Shown: one piece after another, positions 56,915 through 64,000 of the stretch | Numbering within the stretch: the first letter of the stretch is position 1 | Layout of the letters: each line of letters starts with the position of its first letter | Assembly: GCF_008329905.1 (NCBI RefSeq) | Contig: NZ_CP032155.1 | Coordinates: 6,014,001-6,078,000, forward strand | Direction of reading: 5' to 3' | DNA length: 64,000 nt | Source of the DNA: Mycobacterium sp. ELW1 | GTDB lineage: Bacteria; Actinomycetota; Actinomycetes; Mycobacteriales; Mycobacteriaceae | Program-made: the position numbers and the translations under genes | Notes under the pieces: generated by a model | Told to the model about the DNA's origin: nothing | Seen by the model: only the letters and a program-made list of their open reading frames with translations | Database searches by the model: none

Positions 56915-57337
56915 ATGCTGCAACGACTTTTCGCCAACGCCACCCCTGCCCACGCTCATTGCGACCTGTACTGCGGCGTCTACGACCCCGCGCAGGCCAA
57001 GATCGAGGCGCTGTCGTGCCTCAAGACCATCCAGAAGTACAACGACTCGGATGATGAGCACTTCCGGACCCGCGCGATCCTCATCAAGGAGCAGCGCGCC
57101 GAGGAGGTCAAGCATCACCTGATGGTGTTGTGGGCCGACTTCTTCACCAAGGAGCACTTCGAGCAGTTCCCGAACCTGCACCAGCTGTTCTGGGACGGCG
57201 TGCACGGTGCCGGTGATGTCAAGAAGTCGACCGACGCCGCCACCGCTGAGAAGCTGCTCGCGACCATCGATCAGATCTCGGACATCTTCTGGCAGACCGA
57301 GAAGGCCAAGGGCATGGGCGTCTACCCGCCTGCCTGA
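56915..57337 (+). CDS. sodN: Nickel-containing superoxide dismutase
   Basis: A 140-residue NiSOD precursor. The 14-residue leader MLQRLFANATPAHA precedes the nickel hook HCDLYCGVYDPAQAKIEA. His15, Cys16 and Cys20 become His1, Cys2 and Cys6 after cleavage and bind nickel. The usual Pro at hook position 5 is replaced by Tyr19. The rest is a four-helix bundle with FRTRAILIKEQRAEEVKHHL and VLWADFFTKEHFE, giving a hexamer in the family. It is divergent from the processing protease gene. The pair is common in Streptomyces but patchy in mycobacteria, so horizontal acquisition is possible. A good terminator follows. Confidence 0.93.
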   Translation: MLQRLFANATPAHAHCDLYCGVYDPAQAKIEALSCLKTIQKYNDSDDEHFRTRAILIKEQRAEEVKHHLMVLWADFFTKEHFEQFPNLHQLFWDGVHGAGDVKKSTDAATAEKLLATIDQISDIFWQTEKAKGMGVYPPA

Positions 57338-57348
57338 CAATCGTCGTC

Positions 57349-57385
57349 CACGTACCGCGCGGTCCTCACGGCCGCGCGGTACGTG
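57349..57385. terminator. Terminator between sodN and the Nudix gene
   Basis: Perfect 14-bp arms (57349-57362 and 57372-57385) with a 9-nt loop are followed by CTTTTC. The hairpin lies 12 bp past the sodN stop and 13 bp past the convergent Nudix stop, so it can end both transcripts. Confidence 0.85.
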
Positions 57386-57397
57386 CTTTTCAGGGGA

Positions 57398-58114
57398 CTA
57401 TTTCCAGGCAAAGACAGGTTGTTCGAGCTCGTCGACGGGATCGTGACGGCCTTCCAGGCACAGCCACCGAAGTTGAAGCAGCACAGCACCTGTGGGCGCA
57501 TGGATGAGGTCGTTGCCCAACGGCATCTGCACGACGGGACGCGGGCTCTCCGGGATGGTGATGAACCGCGGCGAATCCGGGCGCTGCAATTGGTGCAGTC
57601 CTACCCGATAGACGGCGACAACCTCGTCGGGCGCCGGACGCGGGTCCAGGCGCCCGCCTCCCCAGATCACCACCGGGGTGATGATGTAGCCCGACCGCGT
57701 CGGGTAGTCGTCGAGCACACCGAGCACCGATGAATGGGGCAGCGTGACCCCGACTTCCTCGTCGAGCTCACGCAACGCCGCGTCGATCGCGGTCTCCCCC
57801 GGGTCCAGCCTGCCGCCGGGAAGAGCCCACTGCGCAGCATGCGAGTTCAACCGGGAAGCCCTGCGACACAACAGAAATGCGGCACCACCCGAGACTTCGA
57901 CCATCCGGCCGTCCAAGCCGGGTTCCATCGGCCGGCCGGCAATCCAGTCGTCGACGGGAGCCGGGTCGACCCTGTCCTCACCCGCGTCGGAGTCGACGAG
58001 CACCACCGCGACGGCGGCATGCCGCTTGGTGGGGTCGGCCGCCGAGCGACGTTGATGGCCGCTCAAGTGATCGCGGATCTGGTCCCGCAGCGCGTCGTCG
58101 TAGGTGATCGTCAC
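57398..58114 (-). CDS. Nudix hydrolase
   Basis: A 238-residue protein starting at GTG 58114 (VTITYDDALRDQIRDHL). The Nudix box GGRLDPGETAIDAALRELDEEVGV (about residues 114-137) is complete, with the REL and EE metal ligands. An upstream VAVVLVDSDAG strand and LLCRRASRLNSHAAQWALPGGR match the CoA-pyrophosphatase-like branch (NUDT7/8). It hydrolyses a nucleoside diphosphate-linked compound; CoA or its derivatives are possible. It converges on sodN. Confidence 0.87.
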   Translation of the reverse strand: MTITYDDALRDQIRDHLSGHQRRSAADPTKRHAAVAVVLVDSDAGEDRVDPAPVDDWIAGRPMEPGLDGRMVEVSGGAAFLLCRRASRLNSHAAQWALPGGRLDPGETAIDAALRELDEEVGVTLPHSSVLGVLDDYPTRSGYIITPVVIWGGGRLDPRPAPDEVVAVYRVGLHQLQRPDSPRFITIPESPRPVVQMPLGNDLIHAPTGAVLLQLRWLCLEGRHDPVDELEQPVFAWK

Positions 58115-58155
58115 TGTTCGACCATAGAGCGATGTCCCGGATGCCCACACGCGAG

Positions 58156-58206
58156 GACGCCGCGGGTGCCGTCACCCCAGGCGATCAGACGGCATCCCGC
58201 GGCGTC
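58156..58206. terminator. Long imperfect hairpin after the exported-protein gene
   Basis: GACGCCGCGGG and CCCGCGGCGTC pair perfectly, and the stem continues inward with CCGTC/GACGG after a small internal bulge. It lies 10 bp past the stop of the leftward gene at 58216, as expected for its terminator, although no T run is seen. Confidence 0.5.
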
Positions 58207-58215
58207 ATGCGCAGA

Positions 58216-58503
58216 TCAGTAGGTCGGGACGAAGACCCCGTTGATCCAGACGCCCCAGTGATTCCAGCCCTCGTCCCACACCTGCTTGTTGCCGGCGGCC
58301 CAGGTCGGGTCCACGGGCTTCGGCGGGGCCCAGGCCGGCGGAGAGCCCGCATCGGGTCCGGCCGGCGGCAGCGCGGGCTGGACAGGGCCGGGAGGCGGGG
58401 TCCAGCCGGGGTCGGCGCCCGCGGTCGCGGCGCTCAATCCCAGTGCGGTAGCAGCCAATCCGCCGGCGACAGCGGCACCGGCGACAATCTCGATCAACTT
58501 CAT
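58216..58503 (-). CDS. Small exported Pro-rich protein
   Basis: A 95-residue protein beginning MKLIEIVAGAAVAGGLAATA. The signal peptide ends near AGA-DPG. The mature part starts with a proline-rich arm (WTPPPGPVQPALPPAGP) and finishes with an aromatic segment (KQVWDEGWNHWGVWINGVF). No cysteine is present. Tryptophan-rich ends of this type occur in small mycobacterial secreted proteins of unknown role. Confidence 0.72.
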   Translation of the reverse strand: MKLIEIVAGAAVAGGLAATALGLSAATAGADPGWTPPPGPVQPALPPAGPDAGSPPAWAPPKPVDPTWAAGNKQVWDEGWNHWGVWINGVFVPTY

Positions 58504-58626
58504 GGCTTCGTGCTCCAATCGTGCGTCAATCGTGCGTGAGTAACGACCTGCCTGGTACCGGTACTAGCTATCCAGATCTGAGATCGGTAAACATCCGACG
58601 CACTGAACAGGGCAAAAACCCGAGCG

Positions 58627-59448
58627 TCAGTTCGGTCCCATTGCCGCGGTGATCGACTGTGCCATCAGCCGCGCCGCGTCGTTGCGATCCATCGATGCCA
58701 GCAACTGCCCGACACCGCGCATCTGCTCACCGACGAGCACCGTCGGCCCGTTGGTGAGGTTCGCGAAGGCTTCGGCCACCACGTCTTCGACCGGTACCGC
58801 GTCCTTGGGTGTCTCGTCTTCCGAGGCAAGGGTGCCGCGTTGGTGTTCGAGCTTGCGCAGCGCGGGGGTGTCGGTCTTGCCGAGGATCAGCCCGATGACG
58901 TCGACGCCCTTGTCGTGCAGCTCGCTCCACAGCGCTTCGGCGAACACCATGTCGAAGGCCTTTGACGCGCCGTAGGCCACCATGTTCGGCCCGCCGACAA
59001 AGCCGGCCCCGGAGCCGAACACGACGATCCCGCCCCGGCCCCGCTCGACCATCGGTGCGGCGTAGTGGTGGCACAGCTGCATCGGCACAACGCAGTTGCG
59101 CTGCACCATGTTCTCGGCCGCCTCGATCGAATTGCTCAGGAACGGCCTGAAATCGGGGTCAGCGCCCGCGCAGTACACCACAAAGCCGATGTCGAGATCT
59201 GCCGTCGCCTCGACCACGGCGGCCGCCGCACCCGCTCCTGCGAGATCGATTGCCAGCGTCCTGGTTTCGATTCCGTGCCGGCCGCGGATGTCCGCGGCGA
59301 CATCGTCGAGCACCGGTTGCCGGCGCGCAAGCAACACAACATCGAGCCCGCGCGCGGCCAGTGCGTCCGCGAAGGCGGCACCCACGCCGTCGGAGGCACC
59401 GGCGACCAGCGCCCAGGGTCCGTATCGCTCGGCGAAGTTGTCAGCCAT
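58627..59448 (-). CDS. Short-chain dehydrogenase/reductase
   Basis: A 273-residue SDR starting MADNFAERYGPWALVAGASD. The cofactor motif is AGASDGVGAAFADAL with the following ARRQP. The catalytic Ser is in VVFGSGAGFVGG and Tyr-Lys in YGASKAFD. The C-terminal part is long (GLILGKTDTPALRKLE), as in SDRs acting on bulky lipids. It overlaps the SnoaL-like gene by one base. It is the last gene of the leftward run that starts with the ECF sigma factor. Confidence 0.88.
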   Translation of the reverse strand: MADNFAERYGPWALVAGASDGVGAAFADALAARGLDVVLLARRQPVLDDVAADIRGRHGIETRTLAIDLAGAGAAAAVVEATADLDIGFVVYCAGADPDFRPFLSNSIEAAENMVQRNCVVPMQLCHHYAAPMVERGRGGIVVFGSGAGFVGGPNMVAYGASKAFDMVFAEALWSELHDKGVDVIGLILGKTDTPALRKLEHQRGTLASEDETPKDAVPVEDVVAEAFANLTNGPTVLVGEQMRGVGQLLASMDRNDAARLMAQSITAAMGPN

Positions 59449-59849
59449 CAGTACACCACCTGCACAGTGGTGAAGGTGCGCCGCGCGATCCGCCAGCCGG
59501 CGTCGGTGCGGACGATCTCGTCGTCGTAGAAGCCCCTGGCGTTCACCCCGGAGTTGTTGTCCGCAGCCATGATCCACGCATCGACGTAGCAGCGGCTGGT
59601 GGCCCGATCGTCCTGCAGATCGATGACGATGTTGCTGATGCGATGCATGAGGTAGCCGGCGGCGGCATGCGCGACGTCCATGAACTCGGTGACCTCATCG
59701 ACGCCGTCCCACACTCCGATCTGGCCGTAGTCCAGGTGGCAGTCGGCAGTGAACACGGTCCGGAACAGGTCCCAGTCGCGCCGGTCGATGCCGCTGGCGT
59801 AGCGGATCAGGAGATCTGAAATATCCTGCCGGTCTTGAAGTTCGGTCAC
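59448..59849 (-). CDS. SnoaL/NTF2-like fold protein
   Basis: A 133-residue cone-shaped alpha+beta protein of the SnoaL-like type: LQDRQDISDLLIRYASGIDRR at the N-terminus, DWDLFRTVFTADCHLDYGQIG, then HRISNIVIDLQDDRATSRCYV and a C-terminal GWRIARRTFTTVQVVY. Family members are isomerases, hydratases or dehydratases of polyketide or steroid-like rings. It is coupled to the SDR gene downstream, suggesting sequential reactions. Confidence 0.85.
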   Translation of the reverse strand: MTELQDRQDISDLLIRYASGIDRRDWDLFRTVFTADCHLDYGQIGVWDGVDEVTEFMDVAHAAAGYLMHRISNIVIDLQDDRATSRCYVDAWIMAADNNSGVNARGFYDDEIVRTDAGWRIARRTFTTVQVVY

Positions 59850-59861
59850 GCGGGCCGTGCC

Positions 59862-60218
59862 CTACTTGCGCGCGAGCGGGCTGTAGAAGACCAGGCCGTT
59901 GCCCTTGTTGTCGTAGACGACGGCTCGACGTTCGTGCGCGTCGTCGTAGGGACCCTTGACAATTCCGCCACCACTGGCCTCGACGGCCTTCGCGGCTGCG
60001 TCGACGTCGGCCGTCTTGATTCCGACCACGACCTGTCCGGGGATCGGGTGGTCGACCTCCGTCGCCAGCGCCACAGTGACCGGACCGCCGTCGAGCGCCG
60101 CGAAATGCGTGCCGTCGCGGAACTTCACGGCCATTCCGAGGGTGTCACTGTAGAACCTGATCGATTCATCCAGATCGTCGGTCGACAGGATGATCATCTT
60201 GACTTCGTGCTCGCTCAC
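59862..60218 (-). CDS. VOC-family protein
   Basis: A 118-residue protein with one VOC domain: VKMIILSTDDLDESIRFYSD, LGMAVKFRDGTHFAALDGG, and a second module around VVGIKTADVDAAAKAVEASGG and VVYDNKGNGLVFYSP. The metal ligands are incomplete (no His in the first strand), so a binding role is as likely as catalysis. Same-strand neighbours are SnoaL-like and ThuA-like genes with small gaps. Confidence 0.83.
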   Translation of the reverse strand: MSEHEVKMIILSTDDLDESIRFYSDTLGMAVKFRDGTHFAALDGGPVTVALATEVDHPIPGQVVVGIKTADVDAAAKAVEASGGGIVKGPYDDAHERRAVVYDNKGNGLVFYSPLARK

Positions 60219-60244
60219 TGGCGCCTCCTGTGTGTGAAGCGCAT

Positions 60245-61141
60245 TCAGAGTACGACAGTGCGGCGCGCTTGGGGCTCAACATCGGCACCGGTGCGCACAA
60301 CCGGGTGCAGCCAACTCGCGGCGTTGCGCACATAGTCCGTGAACACCCTCAGCCGGGCCGGATCGGCCAGGATCTGGCTCCCGGGCGGCTCACTGACGAA
60401 CGACGGCGCTCCACGATTCACATCCCAGTTGTAGTCGGCGAAGTGGTGGAACGTCGATTCCGCGAGCGCCCGCCCCATCGGCAACCCGTCGTAGGTCTCA
60501 CCGTCGATCGCGACGGCGAGGTTGAATCGGCGGCCACTGGCGCTGCTTCGCCCCTCGGCCACGACGACCGCGCAGGGAACGCTCGCCGAGACCGCGCCCT
60601 CGTGGGGGTGTGCGGGGAACCATTCGACTCGGCCACTGGCGGAGTGTCCAGTGCGCAGCAGCGGGTGCACCGGGTCCGTGGCGAGGACCGGCTGGTAGTC
60701 CCCGTTGGCTCCGGAATGGAAGTTGGGCCAGGAGATGCTCGGGGTGCCCTGATCGTCACAGAGGTGGCTTTGATCGACCGTCTTGTCCTGGAACTCGTTG
60801 ACCAGTCCCAGCGACCCGAGCCGGGTAAGGCAGGACCCCAGGTCCTGGTGGTCACGGGCGGTCAGCACTCCGCCGCCACCGCGGCGGAACCTGGCGATGG
60901 CGTCGGCTTCGGCGTCGGTCAGGCCGTCGCCGGTGTCGACGGCCATCAACCACAGCTGATCGAACCCCAGGTCGTCCAGGGCGCTGAGCACCGGATCGTC
61001 GTCGTGGGATGCGCGGTTGCGGGCGAGCACGTCATGCCCGGCGGCGCGCAATTCGGCGGCAAGGAGTGCGAAGCGGTCGATGTCCCAGTCATCCGGCTGG
61101 GCGGTGATGGTCGTTTGAAGCAGGATGCGAGACACAGTCAT
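60245..61141 (-). CDS. Hypothetical protein, ThuA/class I glutamine amidotransferase-like fold
   Basis: A 298-residue soluble protein. The N-terminal half looks like a flavodoxin/GATase1 fold: RILLQTTITAQPDDWDIDRF, FDQLWLMAVDTGDGLTDAEA and FRRGGGGVLTARDHQDLGSC, the last in the place of a nucleophile elbow but without the usual Cys. Further on come EWFPAHPHEGAV and a FHHFADYNWDVNRG segment. No catalytic triad can be assigned. It starts one base before the cupin stop region and is probably co-transcribed. Confidence 0.6.
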   Translation of the reverse strand: MTVSRILLQTTITAQPDDWDIDRFALLAAELRAAGHDVLARNRASHDDDPVLSALDDLGFDQLWLMAVDTGDGLTDAEADAIARFRRGGGGVLTARDHQDLGSCLTRLGSLGLVNEFQDKTVDQSHLCDDQGTPSISWPNFHSGANGDYQPVLATDPVHPLLRTGHSASGRVEWFPAHPHEGAVSASVPCAVVVAEGRSSASGRRFNLAVAIDGETYDGLPMGRALAESTFHHFADYNWDVNRGAPSFVSEPPGSQILADPARLRVFTDYVRNAASWLHPVVRTGADVEPQARRTVVL

Positions 61142-61570
61142 TCAGTCCTTTCCGGCGGCGGGTTCGGCCGCTACCCGCAGGTGTTTGCGGGCGGTCAGTT
61201 CGCTATCGTCGACGAGTTCGAGCATCGGCCGGCCCGGGACGCACACCATCGTGACGACGAACCGGCTCTTGACGTCGTCTCGGTTGTTGGCGTCCGAGTA
61301 GTGGATGACGTCGCCGCCGGGCTCCCAGAAGGCTTCGCCCGCGCGGATGACACGTGGTGGCTCGCCTTCGAGTTCAAAGAGCATCTCGCCTTCCAGCATG
61401 TAACCGAACGCCGGCCCGCTCGGATGGCGGTGCGGTGGGGCCCCAGGACTGCCCGGCGGGTACTCGATGACGACAGTCATCACATCGGCTCCCTCTGGGA
61501 TGAACGGCGGGTGCACGTCCTGAACGACGGTCAGTGCGTTCTCCCATTGCGGGTCATGGTTTTTCGTCAT
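61142..61570 (-). CDS. Cupin-domain protein
   Basis: A 142-residue single cupin. Motif 1 is APPHRHPSGPAFGYMLEGEMLFELEG, with two His and a partial Glu ligand. Motif 2 is AFWEPGGDVIHYSDANN, with a His. Metal binding is plausible. Such small cupins act as dioxygenases, isomerases or ligand sensors. It lies between the SDR and the ThuA-like gene in the sigma-factor operon. Confidence 0.85.
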   Translation of the reverse strand: MTKNHDPQWENALTVVQDVHPPFIPEGADVMTVVIEYPPGSPGAPPHRHPSGPAFGYMLEGEMLFELEGEPPRVIRAGEAFWEPGGDVIHYSDANNRDDVKSRFVVTMVCVPGRPMLELVDDSELTARKHLRVAAEPAAGKD

Positions 61571-61587
61571 GATTATTCTCCTTGGTG

Positions 61588-62322
61588 TCAGACGGCGGTC
61601 CCGCCGCCGTCCGCGTGCAGGGTCGATCCGGTGATGAAGCTCGACCGGGGGGACGCGAGGAAGAGCACCGCGTTGGCGATCTCCTCGGGGCGGGCGGTGC
61701 GCCCGAGGGGCAGCGCACGGCCGAGTTCGTCGTTGGTGTCACCCCATTGCGCGACGACGCCTTCGGTATCGGTGGGCCCGGGCGCAACGCTGTTGACGCG
61801 CACGCCGAAGGGGCCGAACTCGACGGCCCACGATCGCGTCAGTGCTTCGACCGCGGCCTTCGACGCGCCGTAGGTGGATGCGCCGCCAACCCCTTTGGAC
61901 GCGACCATCGATGTGATGTTCACGATGCTGCCCCGGCGTCGGCGCAGCATGCCCGGGACCAAGCCCGCGGTCAGAAAATACGTTCCCCGCACGTTGGTGT
62001 CGAACGTCGTCTGAAACGTCGTGAGGTCTTGGTCGACGGTGAGTGCTCCGGGAAAGCTGGCGGCGTTGTTGACCAGGATGTCCACCTCACCCACCCGGTC
62101 GACCAGTGCCTGTACCGCGCCGGCATCGGAGAGGTCCGCTGCCACGAAGCTCGCCTGGCCGGAGATTTGGCCGACCGCGGCCGCGCCGCGCCGACGGTCT
62201 CTACCGGTGACGATCACGGTGGCGCCGGCGCCGGCCAACAGCCGGGCGCATGCCAGCCCGATCCCGGCAGTGCCTCCGGTGACCAGCGCCGTCTGCCCGC
62301 TGAGTTCCGTCGCGGTGCTCAT
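61588..62322 (-). CDS. Short-chain dehydrogenase/reductase, coupled to ECF sigma factor
   Basis: A 244-residue classical SDR: TGGTAGIGLACARLL for NAD(P), VNNAASFPGAL, the catalytic Ser in NITSMVASKG and YGASK with Tyr and Lys, and the C-terminal DGGGTAV. Arg-Asp-Arg after the second strand (TGRDRRRG) favours NADP. Its ATG overlaps the sigma-factor stop by 4 bp (ATGA), so it is made together with the sigma factor. Confidence 0.9.
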   Translation of the reverse strand: MSTATELSGQTALVTGGTAGIGLACARLLAGAGATVIVTGRDRRRGAAAVGQISGQASFVAADLSDAGAVQALVDRVGEVDILVNNAASFPGALTVDQDLTTFQTTFDTNVRGTYFLTAGLVPGMLRRRRGSIVNITSMVASKGVGGASTYGASKAAVEALTRSWAVEFGPFGVRVNSVAPGPTDTEGVVAQWGDTNDELGRALPLGRTARPEEIANAVLFLASPRSSFITGSTLHADGGGTAV

Positions 62323-62909
62323 GCGATCTGAGCGGTCGGTGCGTACGCGCTGGCGGCGAGAGCCACCCGCAGCCGCGCCCGGCCGCGGGAGGCCCGGGAC
62401 ATCACCGTGCCGCGCGGGATGTTCAGGATCATCGCGGTCTCGGCGTAGGTGTGGCCCTGGACCTCGGCGTAAAACAGCACCGTGCGGAAATCCTCGGGCA
62501 AGGTGGCCATCGCCGAACGGAGGTCGCCGTCGGGCAGCCGGGTGAGCGCCTCGGACTCGGCCGAGCGCGAGGCGGTGGATGTCCGGGCTGCGCTGACGGC
62601 AAGGTCGCCCTCGGCGACATCGTCCACCGGGACCTCCGACGGCCGGCGCTGCTTGGCACGGAAGCCGCTCACCCAGCGGTTGTAGAGAATCCGGAGCAGC
62701 CATGCCTTGAAGTCGGTGCCGTCGCGGAACGTGTGATAGCCCATGAACGCGTGCAGCAGGGTGTCCTGCACCAGGTCCTCGGCGTCGGCCGTGGTCTTGG
62801 TCAATCCCCTGGCCCGGCGCAGCAGGGCCCCGAACAGGGGTTGTGCGTCGCGGGCGAACCGGTCCGCGGCCTCTGAGTCGGTTGGCCGGGGAACACACGT
62901 GACGGTCAT
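62319..62909 (-). CDS. ECF RNA polymerase sigma factor (sigma-70 family)
   Basis: A 196-residue ECF sigma factor. Region 2 is LLRRARGLTKTTADAEDLVQ...FKAWLLRILYNRWVSGFRAKQRR (about residues 29-90). Region 4 is LPEDFRTVLFYAEVQGHTYAETAMILNIPRGTVMSRASRGRARLR (about 138-182). The N-terminus (MTVTCVPRPTDSEAADRF) is short and an AGGAG ribosome-binding site lies 7 bases upstream. No anti-sigma gene is adjacent; the next gene is an SDR translated by overlap. It resembles the SigH/SigE-type groups but lacks their zinc anti-sigma partner here, so control must be elsewhere or transcriptional. It may activate its own operon. Confidence 0.88.
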   Translation of the reverse strand: MTVTCVPRPTDSEAADRFARDAQPLFGALLRRARGLTKTTADAEDLVQDTLLHAFMGYHTFRDGTDFKAWLLRILYNRWVSGFRAKQRRPSEVPVDDVAEGDLAVSAARTSTASRSAESEALTRLPDGDLRSAMATLPEDFRTVLFYAEVQGHTYAETAMILNIPRGTVMSRASRGRARLRVALAASAYAPTAQIA

Positions 62910-63016
62910 GAACGGTCTCCTGGGTGCGAAGTGCTGATGACCTCAGCCTCGCGGTCACGCCGCGCAGGCGAACCCTTGAAAACCCGTAGTCCGTAGTCGT
63001 CGGCCCGTGGTCAGGC

Positions 63017-64000
63017 CTAACTTGCCCAGGACATCGCCCGCAGTTGTCTGCGTGAGGTGATGCCGAGCTTGGCGAACACCTTTCGCAGGTGCCACTCGAC
63101 GGTGTGCGTGCTGATGAACAGCTGCGCGCCGATCTCTTGGTTCGTCAGGCCTTCGCCGGCCAGTCGCGCGATCTGCGCCTCTTGCGCCGTGAGCTCACCG
63201 CCCGAGGCCGGCTGCTGCGCGCGCACCTTCTCTCCGGTGGCCGCCAGCTCGCGGCGGGCACGCTCGGCGAAAGCGCCGGCACCCATCCGGACGAACATGT
63301 CGTGAGCCTCGGTCAGCTGCCGCCGCGCGTCGGCTCGGCGAAGCACCCGTCGCAGCCACTCCCCGTACACGAGATGCGCGCGGGCCCGGTGCACAGCGAT
63401 CGTGGTGCGCCCCAACCTCTCGATGGCTTCGGTAAAAAGCGCGTCGGCGTCCTCGTCGTCGGCGAGCATCGCCTGGGCCGCGGCCAATGCGCCCAGGCCC
63501 CAGTCGGTTCCGCTTGCTCCCGCGCGATCGGCGAGGTCGTGGATCGCCGCGGCCGCAGTGTCCCGCGCGCCGCTGCGTGCGGCCGCTTCGACCAGTTCGT
63601 ACAGACACCAGCTGTAGAAGCCGATGTCCTGGTATTCGCACACCGTCCGGGCGGCGGCCAGCGCCTCGTCGTAGCGGCCGAGTCCGTTGTATAGCACCGC
63701 CGCGGCGTACCCGGTCAGCCCGAGAACCCGGCCCTCACCCCGGCTGATTCCGTCCGCTTCGGTGGCCTTGATCAACCGTTCGGCTTCGGCCGCGTCGCCC
63801 CGCCAGGCGGTGAGCATCAATGCGTGATACTTGACCGCCGCGTAGTGGTCGGTGGCGGACGTGATCGCGTTGGCTTCTTCGACAAGTGTTGCTGCCGTGC
63901 GGAATTCGCCTTCGAGCAGGTGGACGCCGGCCTGGTACACCAGCGCACGCGGCAGGATGGCAAGGGCACCGGCGTTGCGCGCAGCGCGCACAGCCGCGGC
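63017..64000 (-). CDS. LuxR-family (LAL-type) transcriptional regulator, C-terminal part
   Basis: The frame is open to the right edge, giving at least 327 residues of the C-terminus. The visible part is an alpha-helical TPR-like repeat region (pairs such as GRYDEALAAARTVCEYQ and DALFTEAIERLGRTT), followed by a LuxR helix-turn-helix: LTAQEAQIARLAGEGLTNQEIG and HTVEWHLRKVFAKLGI. This is the C-terminal end of large ATP-binding LAL/MalT-type regulators; the N-terminal ATPase lies outside. It is upstream of, and on the same strand as, the ECF sigma operon, about 107 bp away, so it may control it. Confidence 0.88.
   Translation of the reverse strand, partial: AAAVRAARNAGALAILPRALVYQAGVHLLEGEFRTAATLVEEANAITSATDHYAAVKYHALMLTAWRGDAAEAERLIKATEADGISRGEGRVLGLTGYAAAVLYNGLGRYDEALAAARTVCEYQDIGFYSWCLYELVEAAARSGARDTAAAAIHDLADRAGASGTDWGLGALAAAQAMLADDEDADALFTEAIERLGRTTIAVHRARAHLVYGEWLRRVLRRADARRQLTEAHDMFVRMGAGAFAERARRELAATGEKVRAQQPASGGELTAQEAQIARLAGEGLTNQEIGAQLFISTHTVEWHLRKVFAKLGITSRRQLRAMSWAS

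Overview
The window is about 67% GC, densely coded actinobacterial DNA. The gene content is that of a mycobacterium, most likely an environmental, fast-growing Mycolicibacterium. Evidence includes an EthR-type repressor, a PASTA-containing PonA2/PonA3 penicillin-binding protein, MmpS/MmpL, an antigen 85 mycolyltransferase, F420-type LLM oxidoreductases, paired FadE proteins, mycothiol-type enzymes and many small exported mycobacterial proteins. No tRNA, rRNA, CRISPR array, insertion sequence or prophage was seen.

Layout. 1-4226: ethR tail, ponA-type PBP, and a LexA-boxed dinB carrying a frameshift. 4223-8323: a tetR repressor divergent from mmpS-mmpL, with a promoter and overlapping operator visible. 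8320-12816: PHP-domain protein, an arsR-sulP operon with a palindromic operator, a small membrane protein, an LLM oxidoreductase and a very small ORF. 12982-19032: gltD and a frameshifted gltB. 19566-23464: an ESX-associated cluster without a secretion core. It holds an EspI/Rv3860-like ATPase, a minimal kinase lacking helix C, a C-terminal eccA remnant, an EspL-like protein and a DUF5631-like protein. In M. tuberculosis the ESX-1 locus lies just beyond gltB-Rv3860, so this looks like an ESX-1 deletion scar.

23528-28044: an FAD oxidoreductase and a DUF1295 membrane protein, divergent from a fadE pair, with a KstR-type operator between them (sterol catabolism). 28125-34325: two paralogous His-rich exported proteins sharing an upstream element, flanking DUF1214, sulfotransferase, tetR, LLM and patatin genes. 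34380-42215: HrpA helicase, a small membrane protein, an APH-type kinase, a membrane protein, an S53 peptidase and a CDGP-type exported protein. 42219-46788: an SGNH hydrolase, a frameshifted acyltransferase, a divergent SDR/TetR pair with two operators, and two exported proteins. 46977-51050: GlcNAc uptake and catabolism (EIIBC divergent from crr-nagB-nagA). 51137-56182: DUF4262, Ag85C-like mycolyltransferase, VOC, DsbA-like and mycothiol-type proteins, a VanY peptidase and a lytic transglycosylase lipoprotein. 56184-58503: CsbD, nickel SOD with its processing protease, Nudix, and an exported protein. 58627-64000: a leftward run of SDR, SnoaL, VOC, ThuA-like, cupin, SDR and ECF sigma genes behind a LuxR regulator cut by the window edge.

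Three genes (dinB, gltB, acyltransferase) each need a shift of one base at or beside a G run to be read whole. Sequencing or assembly error is at least as likely as real inactivation, above all for gltB.
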